Source: CAZWSC01 sp964636385 (GTDB lineage: Bacteria > Eisenbacteria > RBG-16-71-46 > CAIMUX01). Taken from it: DNA of 64,000 nucleotides. Of the stretch, positions 1 to 11,717 are shown piece after piece (the first letter of the stretch is position 1; each line of letters begins with the position of its first letter). The position numbers and the translations under genes are program-made. Location of the stretch: contig CAZWSC010000010.1 in assembly GCA_964636385.1 (NCBI GenBank), positions 17,375 through 81,374 on the forward strand, read 5' to 3'. The notes under the pieces are model-generated. The model did not search any database. It was not told the origin of the DNA and saw only the letters and a list, made by a program, of their open reading frames with translations.

Positions 1-8
1 GTTTCCAT
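1..8 (-). CDS. 5' end of an unidentified gene running off the left edge
   Basis: Only the start codon and about one and a half further codons lie in the window (Met-Glu-). The reason for calling it is the ribosome binding site: reading the minus strand, GGAGG (rc of 16-20) lies seven bases before an ATG at 8-6, and the stop of the upstream MocR-type regulator is only about 22 bases away. The gene is therefore probably co-transcribed with that regulator. Nothing can be said about its function. Confidence 0.45.
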
Positions 9-30
9 CTTGCTTCCTCCCTGCTCCGTG

Positions 31-1554
31 CTAGAAAAACGGCCCGGTCTGGTGCGCCTGCCCGGCGTCCGACGGGCCTTCAGTTATCAGTGAACCCAGT
101 ATCCTGATTCCCCGTTCTATCCGTTCCCTGGTCTCCCGTATGTAGGAGAGCCGGAAGCTGCCATGTCCGCCTCCGGTCGGATAGAAGACGACCCCCGGCG
201 TGAACTCCACGCCGGCAGCCCTTGCCCGCTGTAGCAGTTCCAGCGAGTCGAGACCGTCCTCCCCCGACACCCAGAGGGTCAGCCCTCCCTTCGGCCGGGT
301 CCATCTCACACCGCCGGGGAAGCTGCTGCCCATAGCATCCAGCATCGTTGACAAACGCCGGCCGTATACCTCCCTCACCCGCTCCAGGTGCCGGTCAAGC
401 AGTCCGCGCCGGCAGAAGAGGTCCATTGCGTGCTGGGCCAGTGAACTCGAGGCGAAGTCAGCCATCAGCTTCAGCTCCCTCAGCGCCAGCACCAGCGGCT
501 CCGGCGCGACAACCCAGCCCAACCGCAGCCCCGGGAACAGAATCTTGGAAAAACTCCCCATCAGGACGACCACTTCATGTTGATCGGCCGCCTTGATCGG
601 TCTGGGAGGCACACCGTTGTAATAGAGGTCGGAGTCGAACTGGTCTTCGACGACCGGCACGCGGTGCCTGCGGCAGATGTGAAGCAGCTCATCGACACGC
701 CGGCTGGAGAGATTCAGCCCTGTCGGATTCTGGAAGACCGGCATCACGTAGAGCAGGCGGGGAGTGTTGCGGGACAGAACCTGCTCGAGCACATCGAGGC
801 GAATCCCCTCCTCGTCCACCGGAACTCCTGTGACTCGGGCGCCGTTGGCCTGGAAGAGCCTGAAGCCGTTCCCGTAGCCCGGCTCCTCCACGGCCACGTG
901 GTCTCCCTCGTGCAGAAGGAGGCGTGAAACAAGGTCCAGGCCCTGCTGGGAGCCTGACACGATGACAACCTGCTCCGGGCTGCACTCCACGCCCCTCGCC
1001 TCGAGCCGTCCGGCGACCCACTCGCGCAGGGAGTGGAGGCCCTCGGGCGGGCCGTAGTCCAGTGCCGCCGATCCATGCGCCGACAGGACATCCTCCAGAA
1101 TTGCGCGGATCTCGTCAGTGGGGTAGAGGTCCGGATCAGCGGTCGCGCCGGTGAAACGTATGCGCTCATCCTTGGCGCCCGGGGCGGCCCAGAAGCGCCA
1201 CGGTTCCGGCTGCAGCCCGGTGCGGCGCACGATAAGGCCCTCCCAGGAGAGCCTGTCGTCCTCCTTCGTCAGTGCGCTCGAGCCGGGGCTGGCCACCGCG
1301 CTCCCGGGAAGGTGCTCAGAGACGAAAGTCCCCTGCCCCACCCCCGATGTGACCCATCCCCCGGTCTTGAGCAGCTGATAGGCCTGCGCCACGGTCCGGC
1401 GATGCACGCCGAGATCCTGCGCCAGGTCCCTGCTCGAGGGTAGCTTCGTCCCTGGACCCAGCCTGTCGGACCGGATCGACAGCAGCAATCCGGCTGCGAT
1501 CTGCCGGTAGATCGGCTCCTCAGAGCCCCTGTCCAGCTGCACTCCCCAGTCCAT
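31..1554 (-). CDS. MocR/PdxR-type GntR-family regulator with aminotransferase domain
   Basis: A 507-residue transcriptional regulator of the MocR subfamily. Residues about 12-80 form a GntR winged helix (EPIYRQ, LPSSRDLA, GQGTFVSE), and residues about 120-490 form a fold-type I aminotransferase-like domain that in this family binds PLP as an effector. The PLP lysine is visible in SFSK (Lys337), with NPTG at 276-279 and YGPPEG near 168. Known members control vitamin B6, GABA or taurine genes; the target here is not evident. I chose the ATG at 1554 because the GntR domain begins right after it and the upstream extension looks non-coding. The upstream region holds repeated palindromic sequences that could be its operator. 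It is followed closely by another minus-strand gene cut by the window edge. Confidence 0.9.
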   Translation of the reverse strand: MDWGVQLDRGSEEPIYRQIAAGLLLSIRSDRLGPGTKLPSSRDLAQDLGVHRRTVAQAYQLLKTGGWVTSGVGQGTFVSEHLPGSAVASPGSSALTKEDDRLSWEGLIVRRTGLQPEPWRFWAAPGAKDERIRFTGATADPDLYPTDEIRAILEDVLSAHGSAALDYGPPEGLHSLREWVAGRLEARGVECSPEQVVIVSGSQQGLDLVSRLLLHEGDHVAVEEPGYGNGFRLFQANGARVTGVPVDEEGIRLDVLEQVLSRNTPRLLYVMPVFQNPTGLNLSSRRVDELLHICRRHRVPVVEDQFDSDLYYNGVPPRPIKAADQHEVVVLMGSFSKILFPGLRLGWVVAPEPLVLALRELKLMADFASSSLAQHAMDLFCRRGLLDRHLERVREVYGRRLSTMLDAMGSSFPGGVRWTRPKGGLTLWVSGEDGLDSLELLQRARAAGVEFTPGVVFYPTGGGHGSFRLSYIRETRERIERGIRILGSLITEGPSDAGQAHQTGPFF

Positions 1555-1909
1555 TGCTGTATCCTCCGCCGGGAGATGCCCCGATCGCCAGGTAACGGAG
1601 CCTGTCACAGTGCTTCGGCCCGGCTGGCGACAATGGTCCAATTGGCCCACCTGGGTTCCATTCGCGGCCTTACATCATGACAATACGCCCGTGAACACGG
1701 CAGATCAAGGGACCACTTTGAGTATTGGTCCCCTCCTTTGGGCCAAATGGACGATCAGGGCCTGTGATCCCAGGCTGGTCACGAATACGGGATTGCGCCC
1801 TCACTCGCCGCTCGACATACTGCACCGACCTGTAACCGGAAGCCGCGGGGATCGGCTGGTGGACCAGGGCGAGACCGGCCGGGATCGGCCACTGACAGAG
1901 GGCAGGGTG
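1555..1909. other. Divergent intergenic region with repeated palindromic motifs
   Basis: This 355-base gap separates the minus-strand MocR-type gene from the plus-strand methyltransferase-like gene. It is lower in GC than its surroundings and holds the inverted motif pair and the palindrome listed separately. I see no convincing open reading frame or RNA gene in it. Confidence 0.6.
1636..1752. promoter_or_regulatory. Candidate MocR operator: inverted pair of 14-mers flanking a palindrome
   Basis: GTCCAATTGGCCCA at 1636-1649 recurs inverted at 1739-1752, where the reverse complement reads GTCCATTTGGCCCA (13 of 14 identical). Between them, GGGACCA (1709-1715) and TGGTCCC (1726-1732) form a perfect seven-base inverted repeat with a ten-base spacer. 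Repeated sites in the region upstream of a MocR-type gene are the usual arrangement for autoregulation in this family; that these sites bind this protein is inference. Confidence 0.45.
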
Positions 1910-2476
1910 ATGGCGGTCTACAGGGATCTACCCACGTTCAACACCTCCGAGCGACTCTGGCACTGGGGAGAGGTCCCTGAGTACTTCCGCCGTCAGTGTC
2001 GCGACACCGCCGCTTTCGTCGGGGAGACCCCGGCGCCGGTCCTGGACCTGGGTGAGCTCAATCCGAAGATCCAGATCATTCGGGAGACTGTGGGATTCGA
2101 GTTCACCTCCTGCGACGGAATCGACTTCGAGTGTGACCGCATTCCGGGAGGACCGTATGGGACGATCTTCGCCCTCGAGATCCTGGAGCACCTCTTCAAC
2201 CCCCTGTTCTTCCTGGAGAGCATCCGGATGGCCCTGCAGCCCGACGGGGTGCTCTACCTCTCCACACCCGGCCGGCCGAAGTTCCTCTGGACCGACCAGC
2301 ACTACCACGAGATAGACGACACTCGGATCTCGTGGCTGTTCGGGAGGGCGGGGTTCCGGGTCGCAAGGCATGGGAGGATTTCGCTGCGGCGGCCACTGCT
2401 GCAGCACCTGCGGGGTCTGCGCCCGATGCTGCGCCTTTTCACTTATACAAGGATTTACGAGCTGCGGATCACCTGA
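1910..2476 (+). CDS. Class I SAM-dependent methyltransferase-like protein
   Basis: A 188-residue soluble protein resembling a Methyltransf_11/23 domain. Motif I is present in weakened form (VLDLGE at 44-49, lacking the usual glycine-rich loop). The acidic motif-II region follows near 68-75, the typical ILEHL helix lies at 91-95, and PDGVLYLSTP closes the core. The C-terminus is short and basic. The start at 1910 follows a G-rich stretch (AGGGTG) that is only a fair ribosome binding site; an in-frame extension upstream has no homologous look. Its end overlaps the end of the convergent hflX gene by eight bases. Substrate unknown; the degenerate motif I leaves SAM binding uncertain. Confidence 0.65.
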   Translation: MAVYRDLPTFNTSERLWHWGEVPEYFRRQCRDTAAFVGETPAPVLDLGELNPKIQIIRETVGFEFTSCDGIDFECDRIPGGPYGTIFALEILEHLFNPLFFLESIRMALQPDGVLYLSTPGRPKFLWTDQHYHEIDDTRISWLFGRAGFRVARHGRISLRRPLLQHLRGLRPMLRLFTYTRIYELRIT

Positions 2477-3836
2477 CACCGCCGGCATCCGGCCAGACCC
2501 GCTCGGCGGCCCCATCCCCGACAATCTGCGTACGGAACCCCGCGCGGCGCAGCTTGCCGAGATCGCGGCGGTCCAGCCAGAGTTCGGACCAGACGCGGCC
2601 GTCGTGATGGTTCTCCGCCCTGAACTCGCCCCGGCGGGCCAGCTTCTTCAGAAGCGGAAGGCGTTCAACCGGACATTCCACCCTCACGGCAACGCGGAGA
2701 TCGCGAAGCGTCGCGGTCAGACGCGCCTTCAGCATTTCCCGGTCACCATCCGAGAACGCCGACAGAAGCACCGCCTCAGGATAGGTGATGCGGGATTCCA
2801 TCTCCTCCTCCGTACCGTGAAGCAGATCAGCCTTGTTGAGGATCAGGATACGCGGAATCTCGTGGTCGAGCAGCTCTTCCAGTACATCCTCCACCGCCTG
2901 GATCTGCGCCTGCCTGGCCGGATGCGAAGCGTCCGCAACGTGCAGGAGAAGGTCGGCAGTCCCGACCTCGCGCAGGGTCGCCCGGAATGAAGCAACCAGG
3001 TGATGCGGCAGCTTCCGGATGAAACCCACCGTGTCGGAAATCAGGACCTCGTTGCTTCCCGAAAGCCGGAGTCTTCGGGTCGTGGTGTCGAGAGTGGCGA
3101 AGAGCTTGTCCTCTTCCAGGACCAACGAGCGAGTGAGGCGGTTGAACAGGGTCGACTTGCCTGCATTTGTATAACCTACGAGGCAGATGCGGAAAGCACC
3201 CCGGCGGCCACGCGACTGCGTTTCCCGCTCGGTCTCGATCTCGCCGAGACGCCTGGCCAGTACGGCGATCTTCTCCCGTACCCGCCGCCTGTCGACCTCG
3301 AGCTGGGTTTCCCCCGGGCCGCGAGTGCCTATTCCGCCGCCGGTGCGGGAGAGATGGCCCCACATGCCGGCCAGGCGCGGCAGCAGGTAGCGCAGCTGGG
3401 CCAGTTCCACCTGCAGCTTGGCCTCACGCGTCCTGGCGCGCTGTGCGAAAATGTCCAGAATGATCTCGGTCCGGTCCACCACCCGGACCTTCAGGGATTC
3501 CTCGAGGTTGCGGACCTGGGCAGGGCTGAGATCCTCGTCGCTGACCAGGATGTCGGCTTCATGCTGCCGGACCGCCTCCCCGGCATCGCTCAACTTCCCC
3601 CTGCTGAGGAACCTGCCGGGGTGAACGGATTCCCGCCTCTGGTAAATCCGGGCGACCTCCCCTGCTCCTGCTGTTGCCACAAGGCGGGAGAGTTCGTCGA
3701 GGGTGTCCTCCTCTCCTTCGGGACGGATGAACCCGACCAGCACGGCGCGCTCGGCTTTCGCGGCCCTCTGGTCAAACTGAAACTGGTCGCTTATCTCAAC
3801 CTCCTTCCATATGCGCGGATCGCCCGGGTCGATCAT
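2469..3836 (-). CDS. hflX: GTPase HflX
   Basis: A 455-residue ribosome-associated GTPase of the HflX family, which splits or rescues stalled ribosomes in characterised bacteria. The N-terminal HflX domain spans about residues 25-160. The glycine-rich family signature lies near 166-180 (GGGIGTRGPGETQLE). The G domain has G1 GYTNAGKST (221-229), G3 DTVG (268-271) and G4 NKAD (334-337), followed by a short C-terminal domain. It lies downstream of groEL on the same strand but is separated from it by a hairpin that looks like a terminator, so it probably has its own promoter within about 150 bases. It is convergent with, and slightly overlaps, the methyltransferase-like gene. Confidence 0.95.
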   Translation of the reverse strand: MIDPGDPRIWKEVEISDQFQFDQRAAKAERAVLVGFIRPEGEEDTLDELSRLVATAGAGEVARIYQRRESVHPGRFLSRGKLSDAGEAVRQHEADILVSDEDLSPAQVRNLEESLKVRVVDRTEIILDIFAQRARTREAKLQVELAQLRYLLPRLAGMWGHLSRTGGGIGTRGPGETQLEVDRRRVREKIAVLARRLGEIETERETQSRGRRGAFRICLVGYTNAGKSTLFNRLTRSLVLEEDKLFATLDTTTRRLRLSGSNEVLISDTVGFIRKLPHHLVASFRATLREVGTADLLLHVADASHPARQAQIQAVEDVLEELLDHEIPRILILNKADLLHGTEEEMESRITYPEAVLLSAFSDGDREMLKARLTATLRDLRVAVRVECPVERLPLLKKLARRGEFRAENHHDGRVWSELWLDRRDLGKLRRAGFRTQIVGDGAAERVWPDAGGVR

Positions 3837-3866
3837 ACCTCATCCGGCGCCGCATGGAAAACCAAC

Positions 3867-3898
3867 GCCCCGGCTCCAGTCGAGACCGGAGTCGGGGC
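3867..3898 (-). terminator. Probable rho-independent terminator of groES-groEL
   Basis: Read on the minus strand, the arms GCCCCG...CTCC and GGAG...CGGGGC form a stem of about 13 pairs with one mismatch and one G-U, a short loop, and a GTTGGTTTT tail. It lies about 85 bases after the groEL stop and before hflX, which is the expected place. Confidence 0.55.
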
Positions 3899-3983
3899 TG
3901 TCAGAACCCCCTTCCCTGCAACCTCCCGGCGCCGGCGAAGGGAGAAAGCTCCAGGACCTGTGGTGAGCTGGGCCCTGCGCGGC

Positions 3984-5582
<1,599 letters not shown>

Positions 5583-5741
5583 TGTCTGTAACCTCCATCT
5601 GTTCTGCGGCATCCCGGGCGCCCTCACTCGGGCCGGATCGCCGCTTCATCCGCTTCCTGGGCCCTGTGCACTCCTGCTCTCAGGCCCCGCCACCAGCTCC
5701 TGGACCATTGCAGGCCCGGAAGCTCCGTATTAACCGTGGCA

Positions 5742-6050
5742 CTACTTCTCGACGATGCCGAGAACGTCGTCCTCCCGCATTATCACGTACTCCTGGCCGT
5801 CGATCTTGACCTCGCTGCCGGCATACTTGCTCATCAACACCCGGTCGCCGATCTTCACCTCAAGCTTCTGCAGCTTGCCGTCTTCGGTCGTCTTGCCAGG
5901 CCCGACCGCGATGATCTCGCCCTGCATCGGCTTCTCTTTGGCGGTGTCGGGAATGATAATCCCTCCCCGGACTTCTTCTACCTCCTCGATTCGCTTGACC
6001 AGGATCCGGTCACCCAAGGGGCGAATCTTGACAGAGCCTTTCGCAGCCAT
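5742..6050 (-). CDS. groES: Co-chaperonin GroES
   Basis: A 102-residue co-chaperonin. The sequence contains IRPLGDRILVKR near the N-terminus, the mobile-loop region ending in GGIIIPDTAKEKP that docks on GroEL, the GEIIAVGPG turn and the terminal EDDVLGIVE. The ATG at 6050 is preceded on the minus strand by a GGAGG-rich ribosome binding site. It leads the groES-groEL pair. I looked for a CIRCE element (HrcA operator) upstream and did not find one; instead a sigma-54-type promoter sequence lies about 145 bases upstream. Confidence 0.97.
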   Translation of the reverse strand: MAAKGSVKIRPLGDRILVKRIEEVEEVRGGIIIPDTAKEKPMQGEIIAVGPGKTTEDGKLQKLEVKIGDRVLMSKYAGSEVKIDGQEYVIMREDDVLGIVEK

Positions 6051-6193
6051 CGAACCCTCCTCCTCTTCTGTCTCCGAGATTCTTCCGGCGCGGGCATCCC
6101 GCCTCAACCGGGGTAATCTACTAACTGCCAATGAGGTCCGGCGAACGCAGGTATGCGCCGCCGGACCGCAATCATTCGATGCTATACAGGTAC

Positions 6194-6209
6194 GCAACAG
6201 GTGTGCCAG
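6194..6209 (-). promoter_or_regulatory. Sigma-54-type (-24/-12) promoter upstream of groES
   Basis: On the minus strand the sequence CTGGCAC-N5-TTGC matches the sigma-54 core (TGGCAC, five bases, TTGC) exactly. It predicts a transcription start near 6183 and a leader of about 130 bases for groES. There is no activator gene in the window, and the presence of RpoN in this organism is not known, so function is inferred from the match and the position alone. Confidence 0.5.
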
Positions 6210-6576
6210 TTGCCCCACTTTCGTATCACATTGCAGGAGTATCAGTTATCGTGTGCGGGCATCCGGCGGCTGCGTTCGTGGCATCGTCTCGCCCAGCTGT
6301 GCTGTCCCAAATTGGCACAGATCAGCCACCCGGATGTGGGGGTGAGATCTTGTAGACGCATATAGTGCTGCAAAACAAGTGATTACAGCGTTCACGTCAT
6401 CAAGCCGTCCAGTAGGTCAGATCCGTGTCAAACTGATACACTCCAGCAATGACGTTTCAAAATCGATCACAACCGCTGTCCCCCAGGGCAGAAGCCTCAG
6501 GGTCGCTGTGCTCACGGATCCGGCAACACAAGCCCCAATACATATCGATGGCAATGTATATATCAACATATCGACA

Positions 6577-6614
6577 CGGGGCACATATACACACATTGAT
6601 AAATATGTGTCCCG
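6577..6614. repeat. AT-rich inverted repeat (12-pair hairpin)
   Basis: CGGGGCACATAT at 6577-6588 pairs with ATATGTGTCCCG at 6603-6614 (11 Watson-Crick pairs and one G-U on the plus strand) around a 14-base loop. No run of T follows, so it is not an obvious terminator. It could be an operator or an RNA structure. Confidence 0.45.
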
Positions 6615-6886
6615 ACCTGCGGGATGCCCCGCATCATTGGGCCACTTGGCACACAGGACCCCCGGCGAAGCCTCCCGGCCTGACAACCATGAGGCATGCT
6701 CCTTGCACGGGTAAGGGCGAGGGTGCAGGCGATCTGGGTTTCACCACAGCCTGGATCTATTGTGGGGGCTAGAGTTACAGGAGCAGCCAGACTTCGGGGA
6801 TGCTTGGCGCAGTTCCCGGACCGTTGCAGGTTGGAGAGCACACGAACAGTGGAATGCAGATTGCACCCCACCAGGCGGAGGAAAGC

Positions 6887-7420
6887 ATGCGCAATGGCCC
6901 GAAAGCCACCACGACACCAGCGATGATCTCAGGGACCCGCTTTCTCGAAAACCTGGCGTACCTCGTTCCGGGCTACAGCGGCTACAAAGGGATCGGTTCC
7001 CGTAGAGAGGAGGACTCACGCCTCCGCAGCAGGGTACTGGCGAAGCTCTCCCTCATCAGGGACCTGCTGGAGGAGCGGATCGGCTGCCTGTCCGAGCAGT
7101 CCCTCGACTCTGCCGTGGAGGCACTGGAGCAGAGATTGCGCCGCGTGGAAGGGGTTGCCGACGCGGTTCGCTACGCTCCATATGGCTTCAGTGGGTTCTT
7201 CGAGGCCACAAGGGTGCGTGAGGAAACACTGGAGCGAATACTCGAGACCGATCTGCTACTGTTCCAGGACTTGGACGATGCGGTAGAGCGGATCCGCGGC
7301 ACCGCCTTCCCGCCGCGCACGCGGACAGCCATGACATCCTTTCTCGACTCTCTTGATCAGGACGTCGAGCGCATCGAAGTCCATCTGGTAATGCGCGACA
7401 AGATACTGGGCGATCCGTAG
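6887..7420 (+). CDS. Hypothetical soluble protein, helical
   Basis: I do not recognise this 177-residue protein. It starts at an ATG with an excellent ribosome binding site (GGAGGAAAGC). It has no signal peptide or membrane segment. From about residue 45 on it is rich in Leu, Glu and Arg with heptad-like spacing (for example EALEQRLRRVEGVADAV), suggesting a helical bundle or coiled coil, and it is acidic toward the C-terminus. Codon use resembles the neighbouring genes, supporting a real gene. It is divergent from groES across a long regulatory gap and convergent with the oxidoreductase operon. Confidence 0.7.
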   Translation: MRNGPKATTTPAMISGTRFLENLAYLVPGYSGYKGIGSRREEDSRLRSRVLAKLSLIRDLLEERIGCLSEQSLDSAVEALEQRLRRVEGVADAVRYAPYGFSGFFEATRVREETLERILETDLLLFQDLDDAVERIRGTAFPPRTRTAMTSFLDSLDQDVERIEVHLVMRDKILGDP

Positions 7421-7509
7421 CCTGGATTACCCACGGACCCTCGATGGCGACACAGGGACGCCGGCACCGCGGCGCACGGCTGCATTGCGGTGAAGAGACT
7501 GCGGCTGAC

Positions 7510-7536
7510 CCGGACCAGGGCAATGCCTGGATCCGG
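7510..7536. terminator. Hairpin between convergent genes
   Basis: CCGGA-CCAGG and CCTGG-(A)-TCCGG form a ten-pair stem with one bulged A and a six-base loop, between the ends of the convergent hypothetical gene and the ferredoxin oxidoreductase operon. It lacks a T run, so it is only a possible terminator. Confidence 0.3.
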
Positions 7537-7564
7537 ACCAGCCGTCATCAGAGTAACCCCTGCC

Positions 7565-10061
<2,497 letters not shown>

Positions 10062-10077
10062 CGCGGTTCCTCCTCCC

Positions 10078-10341
10078 CTATGAACTGACCTCCGCCGCCG
10101 GTTTCTTCAGCTTGTACACAGTGATGGCGCCCGGCTCGGGACACGCATAGAAGCAGATCCCGCATCCGATGCACCCCTCCCCGATGTATTCCGCGGGGTG
10201 GTAGCCCATCCGGTTGATGGCCCTCGACAGGCGCAGAACCTTCGTAGGGCATTCCATCACGCACATGCCGCACCCCTTGCACTCGTCAACCCTGATCTCC
10301 GGCCGGCCGGCTGCCTTGGCCGCAGGGGCTTTCTTCTCCAT
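10078..10341 (-). CDS. 2x[4Fe-4S] ferredoxin subunit of the oxidoreductase (delta)
   Basis: An 87-residue ferredoxin. Cysteines 21, 24, 27 and 31 (CKGCGMC...CP) and 57, 60, 63 and 67 (CIGCGIC...CP) give two complete CX2CX2CX3C cluster motifs. A Lys/Ala-rich N-terminal extension precedes them. The ATG at 10341 has a GGGGAGGAG-like ribosome binding site. It is the first gene of the operon and should pass electrons from the oxidoreductase to the free ferredoxin pool. The larger frame upstream of the chosen start has no ferredoxin-like sequence. Confidence 0.93.
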   Translation of the reverse strand: MEKKAPAAKAAGRPEIRVDECKGCGMCVMECPTKVLRLSRAINRMGYHPAEYIGEGCIGCGICFYACPEPGAITVYKLKKPAAEVSS

Positions 10342-10732
10342 GTTCACTCCTCCCCGCACAGTCCCCTGGAGGGAGACGCAGGACTCATTATGTGTCAGTT
10401 TTGTTCCGAGATCCGATGGGATCCGACCGCCTCCAGCCTGTCCCCGGACACTTATGCACCGGTGGCTGGAGTTGCGCAGGCAATACGCATTGAAGAGGCT
10501 AGCAGGATAAGGATGCCCAATCCAGAGCGAGTTGCCGGGAACGCGACCGGTTCCCGGCTTTTTTCCGGACCGGGCGCCAAGGCCGCGGAACCTGCTCGAT
10601 CCGTGAGACATCGTCTGATCTAATCGCCATCGTGGCTGGGGGATCGGTTGGAACCGGCCTCCGGCGACAGCCCTGGACCCGGAAGGCCTGGGGGCGCGTG
10701 ATGTCCGGTCTTCCGCATCAAGGAGGAACAGC
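10342..10732. other. Divergent intergenic region between ferredoxin and RCC1 genes
   Basis: These 391 bases should hold the promoters of the oxidoreductase operon (minus) and the propeller gene (plus). I found no clear -35/-10 pair. The notable element is an intrinsic terminator on the plus strand at 10534-10564 that lies downstream of no annotated plus-strand gene. Confidence 0.55.
10534..10564 (+). terminator. Strong intrinsic terminator without an upstream gene
   Basis: GCCGGGAAC (10534-10542) pairs perfectly with GTTCCCGGC (10550-10558) around a seven-base loop and is followed at once by six T. This is a textbook rho-independent terminator. The preceding plus-strand sequence holds no gene, so it ends either a small RNA or a leader of the downstream propeller gene. 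Confidence 0.7.
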
Positions 10733-11656
10733 ATGGACAGGATATCCGACAGTATTGATGGGAGGCCGGGGCTTTGGGTGCTCCTTCCCCTGGTCGTGGC
10801 CCTGATGCTCCCGGCCGGTGGGGCAGCTCACGACGAACCGTCCGGATCGATCGCTGCATGGGGCCTCGACGCCCATGGCAGATGCGACGTCCCGCAGCCG
10901 AACGAAGGCTTTCTCGACATATCCGCCGGTGAGTGGCACAGCATGGGACTGAAGGCTGACGGCAGGATCCTGGCGTGGGGCTGGGGCTACCACGGCCAGT
11001 GCGATGTCCCGGAGCCGAACGAAGGCTTCGTCGCCATTTCGGCCGGGGCAGGGCACAGCCTGGGGCTCTACGGAGACGGTACGGTTGCCGCCTGGGGGGA
11101 GAACAATTCGCTTCAGTTGGACATCTCCGAGCCCAACGCAGACTTCATCGCGATCGCGGCGGGCGGCTGGCACAGCCTGGCCCTCCGCAGTGACGGCACG
11201 ATCGCCGCATGGGGCTGGAATATCCACGAGCAGTCCGAACTCCCGGAAGATAATGGGGACTTCGTGGAGATATCCGCCGGCGCGTGGCACAGCCTGGGCC
11301 TGCGGAGTGACGGCACGATAGTGGCGTGGGGGGACAACAGCTTCGGGCAGTGCGATGTCCCCGCGGCAGGGACGGAGTTCATCGCCATAGCCGGAGGCGG
11401 CTGGCACACTCTCGCGCTCCAGGGCGACGGTACGATCCTGGCATGGGGTAAGAACGAGCACGGCCAGTGCGACGTGCCGGAGCCGAACGGGGACTTCATA
11501 GCCATCGCCGCGGGAAGCCGGCACAGTCTGGCCATCCGGAGCGACGGCACAATCGCAGCCTGGGGGAAGAACGAGCACGGCCAGTGCGACGCGCCGGTCC
11601 GGGAAGGCGGCTTCTCCGTCGTGTCCGGAGGCCGCAGGCACAGCCTGGCTCTGTAG
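10733..11656 (+). CDS. Secreted seven-bladed RCC1-type beta-propeller
   Basis: A 307-residue protein. A hydrophobic segment near residues 13-32, ending in an Ala-Gly-rich stretch, acts as a signal peptide. The rest is seven tandem repeats of about 39 residues, each running through AAWG, (G)QCDVPEPN, AISAG and HSLALRSDG-type elements (RCC1/BNR-like). The seventh repeat ends exactly at the C-terminus, as expected for a closed seven-bladed propeller. No enzyme motif or sorting domain is seen. Such propellers bind proteins or surfaces; no partner is apparent. The ATG follows AAGGAGGAACAGC, an ideal ribosome binding site. The ABC-F gene follows after 61 bases. DNA of the repeats is also similar, so recombination between repeats is possible. 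Confidence 0.85.
   Translation: MDRISDSIDGRPGLWVLLPLVVALMLPAGGAAHDEPSGSIAAWGLDAHGRCDVPQPNEGFLDISAGEWHSMGLKADGRILAWGWGYHGQCDVPEPNEGFVAISAGAGHSLGLYGDGTVAAWGENNSLQLDISEPNADFIAIAAGGWHSLALRSDGTIAAWGWNIHEQSELPEDNGDFVEISAGAWHSLGLRSDGTIVAWGDNSFGQCDVPAAGTEFIAIAGGGWHTLALQGDGTILAWGKNEHGQCDVPEPNGDFIAIAAGSRHSLAIRSDGTIAAWGKNEHGQCDAPVREGGFSVVSGGRRHSLAL
10847..11653 (+). repeat. Seven tandem repeats of about 117 bp in the propeller gene
   Basis: Each unit encodes about 39 residues, with recurring DNA words such as TGGCACAGCCTGG, AGTGACGGCACGAT and CAGTGCGA(T/C)GT. Units six and seven are especially alike (AAGAACGAGCACGGCCAGTG occurs in both), which suggests recent duplication or gene conversion. Confidence 0.8.
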
Positions 11657-11717
11657 CCGGGACATCCACCCACCAACCCCTTGCAGGACACGGGATGTCC
11701 GGGCATCTGGAGACCAT

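Larger units (their letters stand above)
6051..6886. other. Long divergent intergenic region, AT-rich in its middle
   Basis: These 836 bases separate groES (minus) from a hypothetical gene (plus). I can see the sigma-54-like promoter (6194-6209), a sequence element shared with another intergenic region (6234-6245), a direct repeat of ACATATCGA (6540-6548 and 6566-6574) and a 12-pair hairpin (6577-6614). The stretch from about 6360 to 6620 is clearly richer in A and T than the rest of the window. The short reading frames here have no protein-like character. Confidence 0.6.

Noticed and set aside
6051..6300. CIRCE (HrcA) operator upstream of groES
   Set aside because: I looked for TTAGCACTC-N9-GAGTGCTAA and found no match; a sigma-54-type element is there instead.
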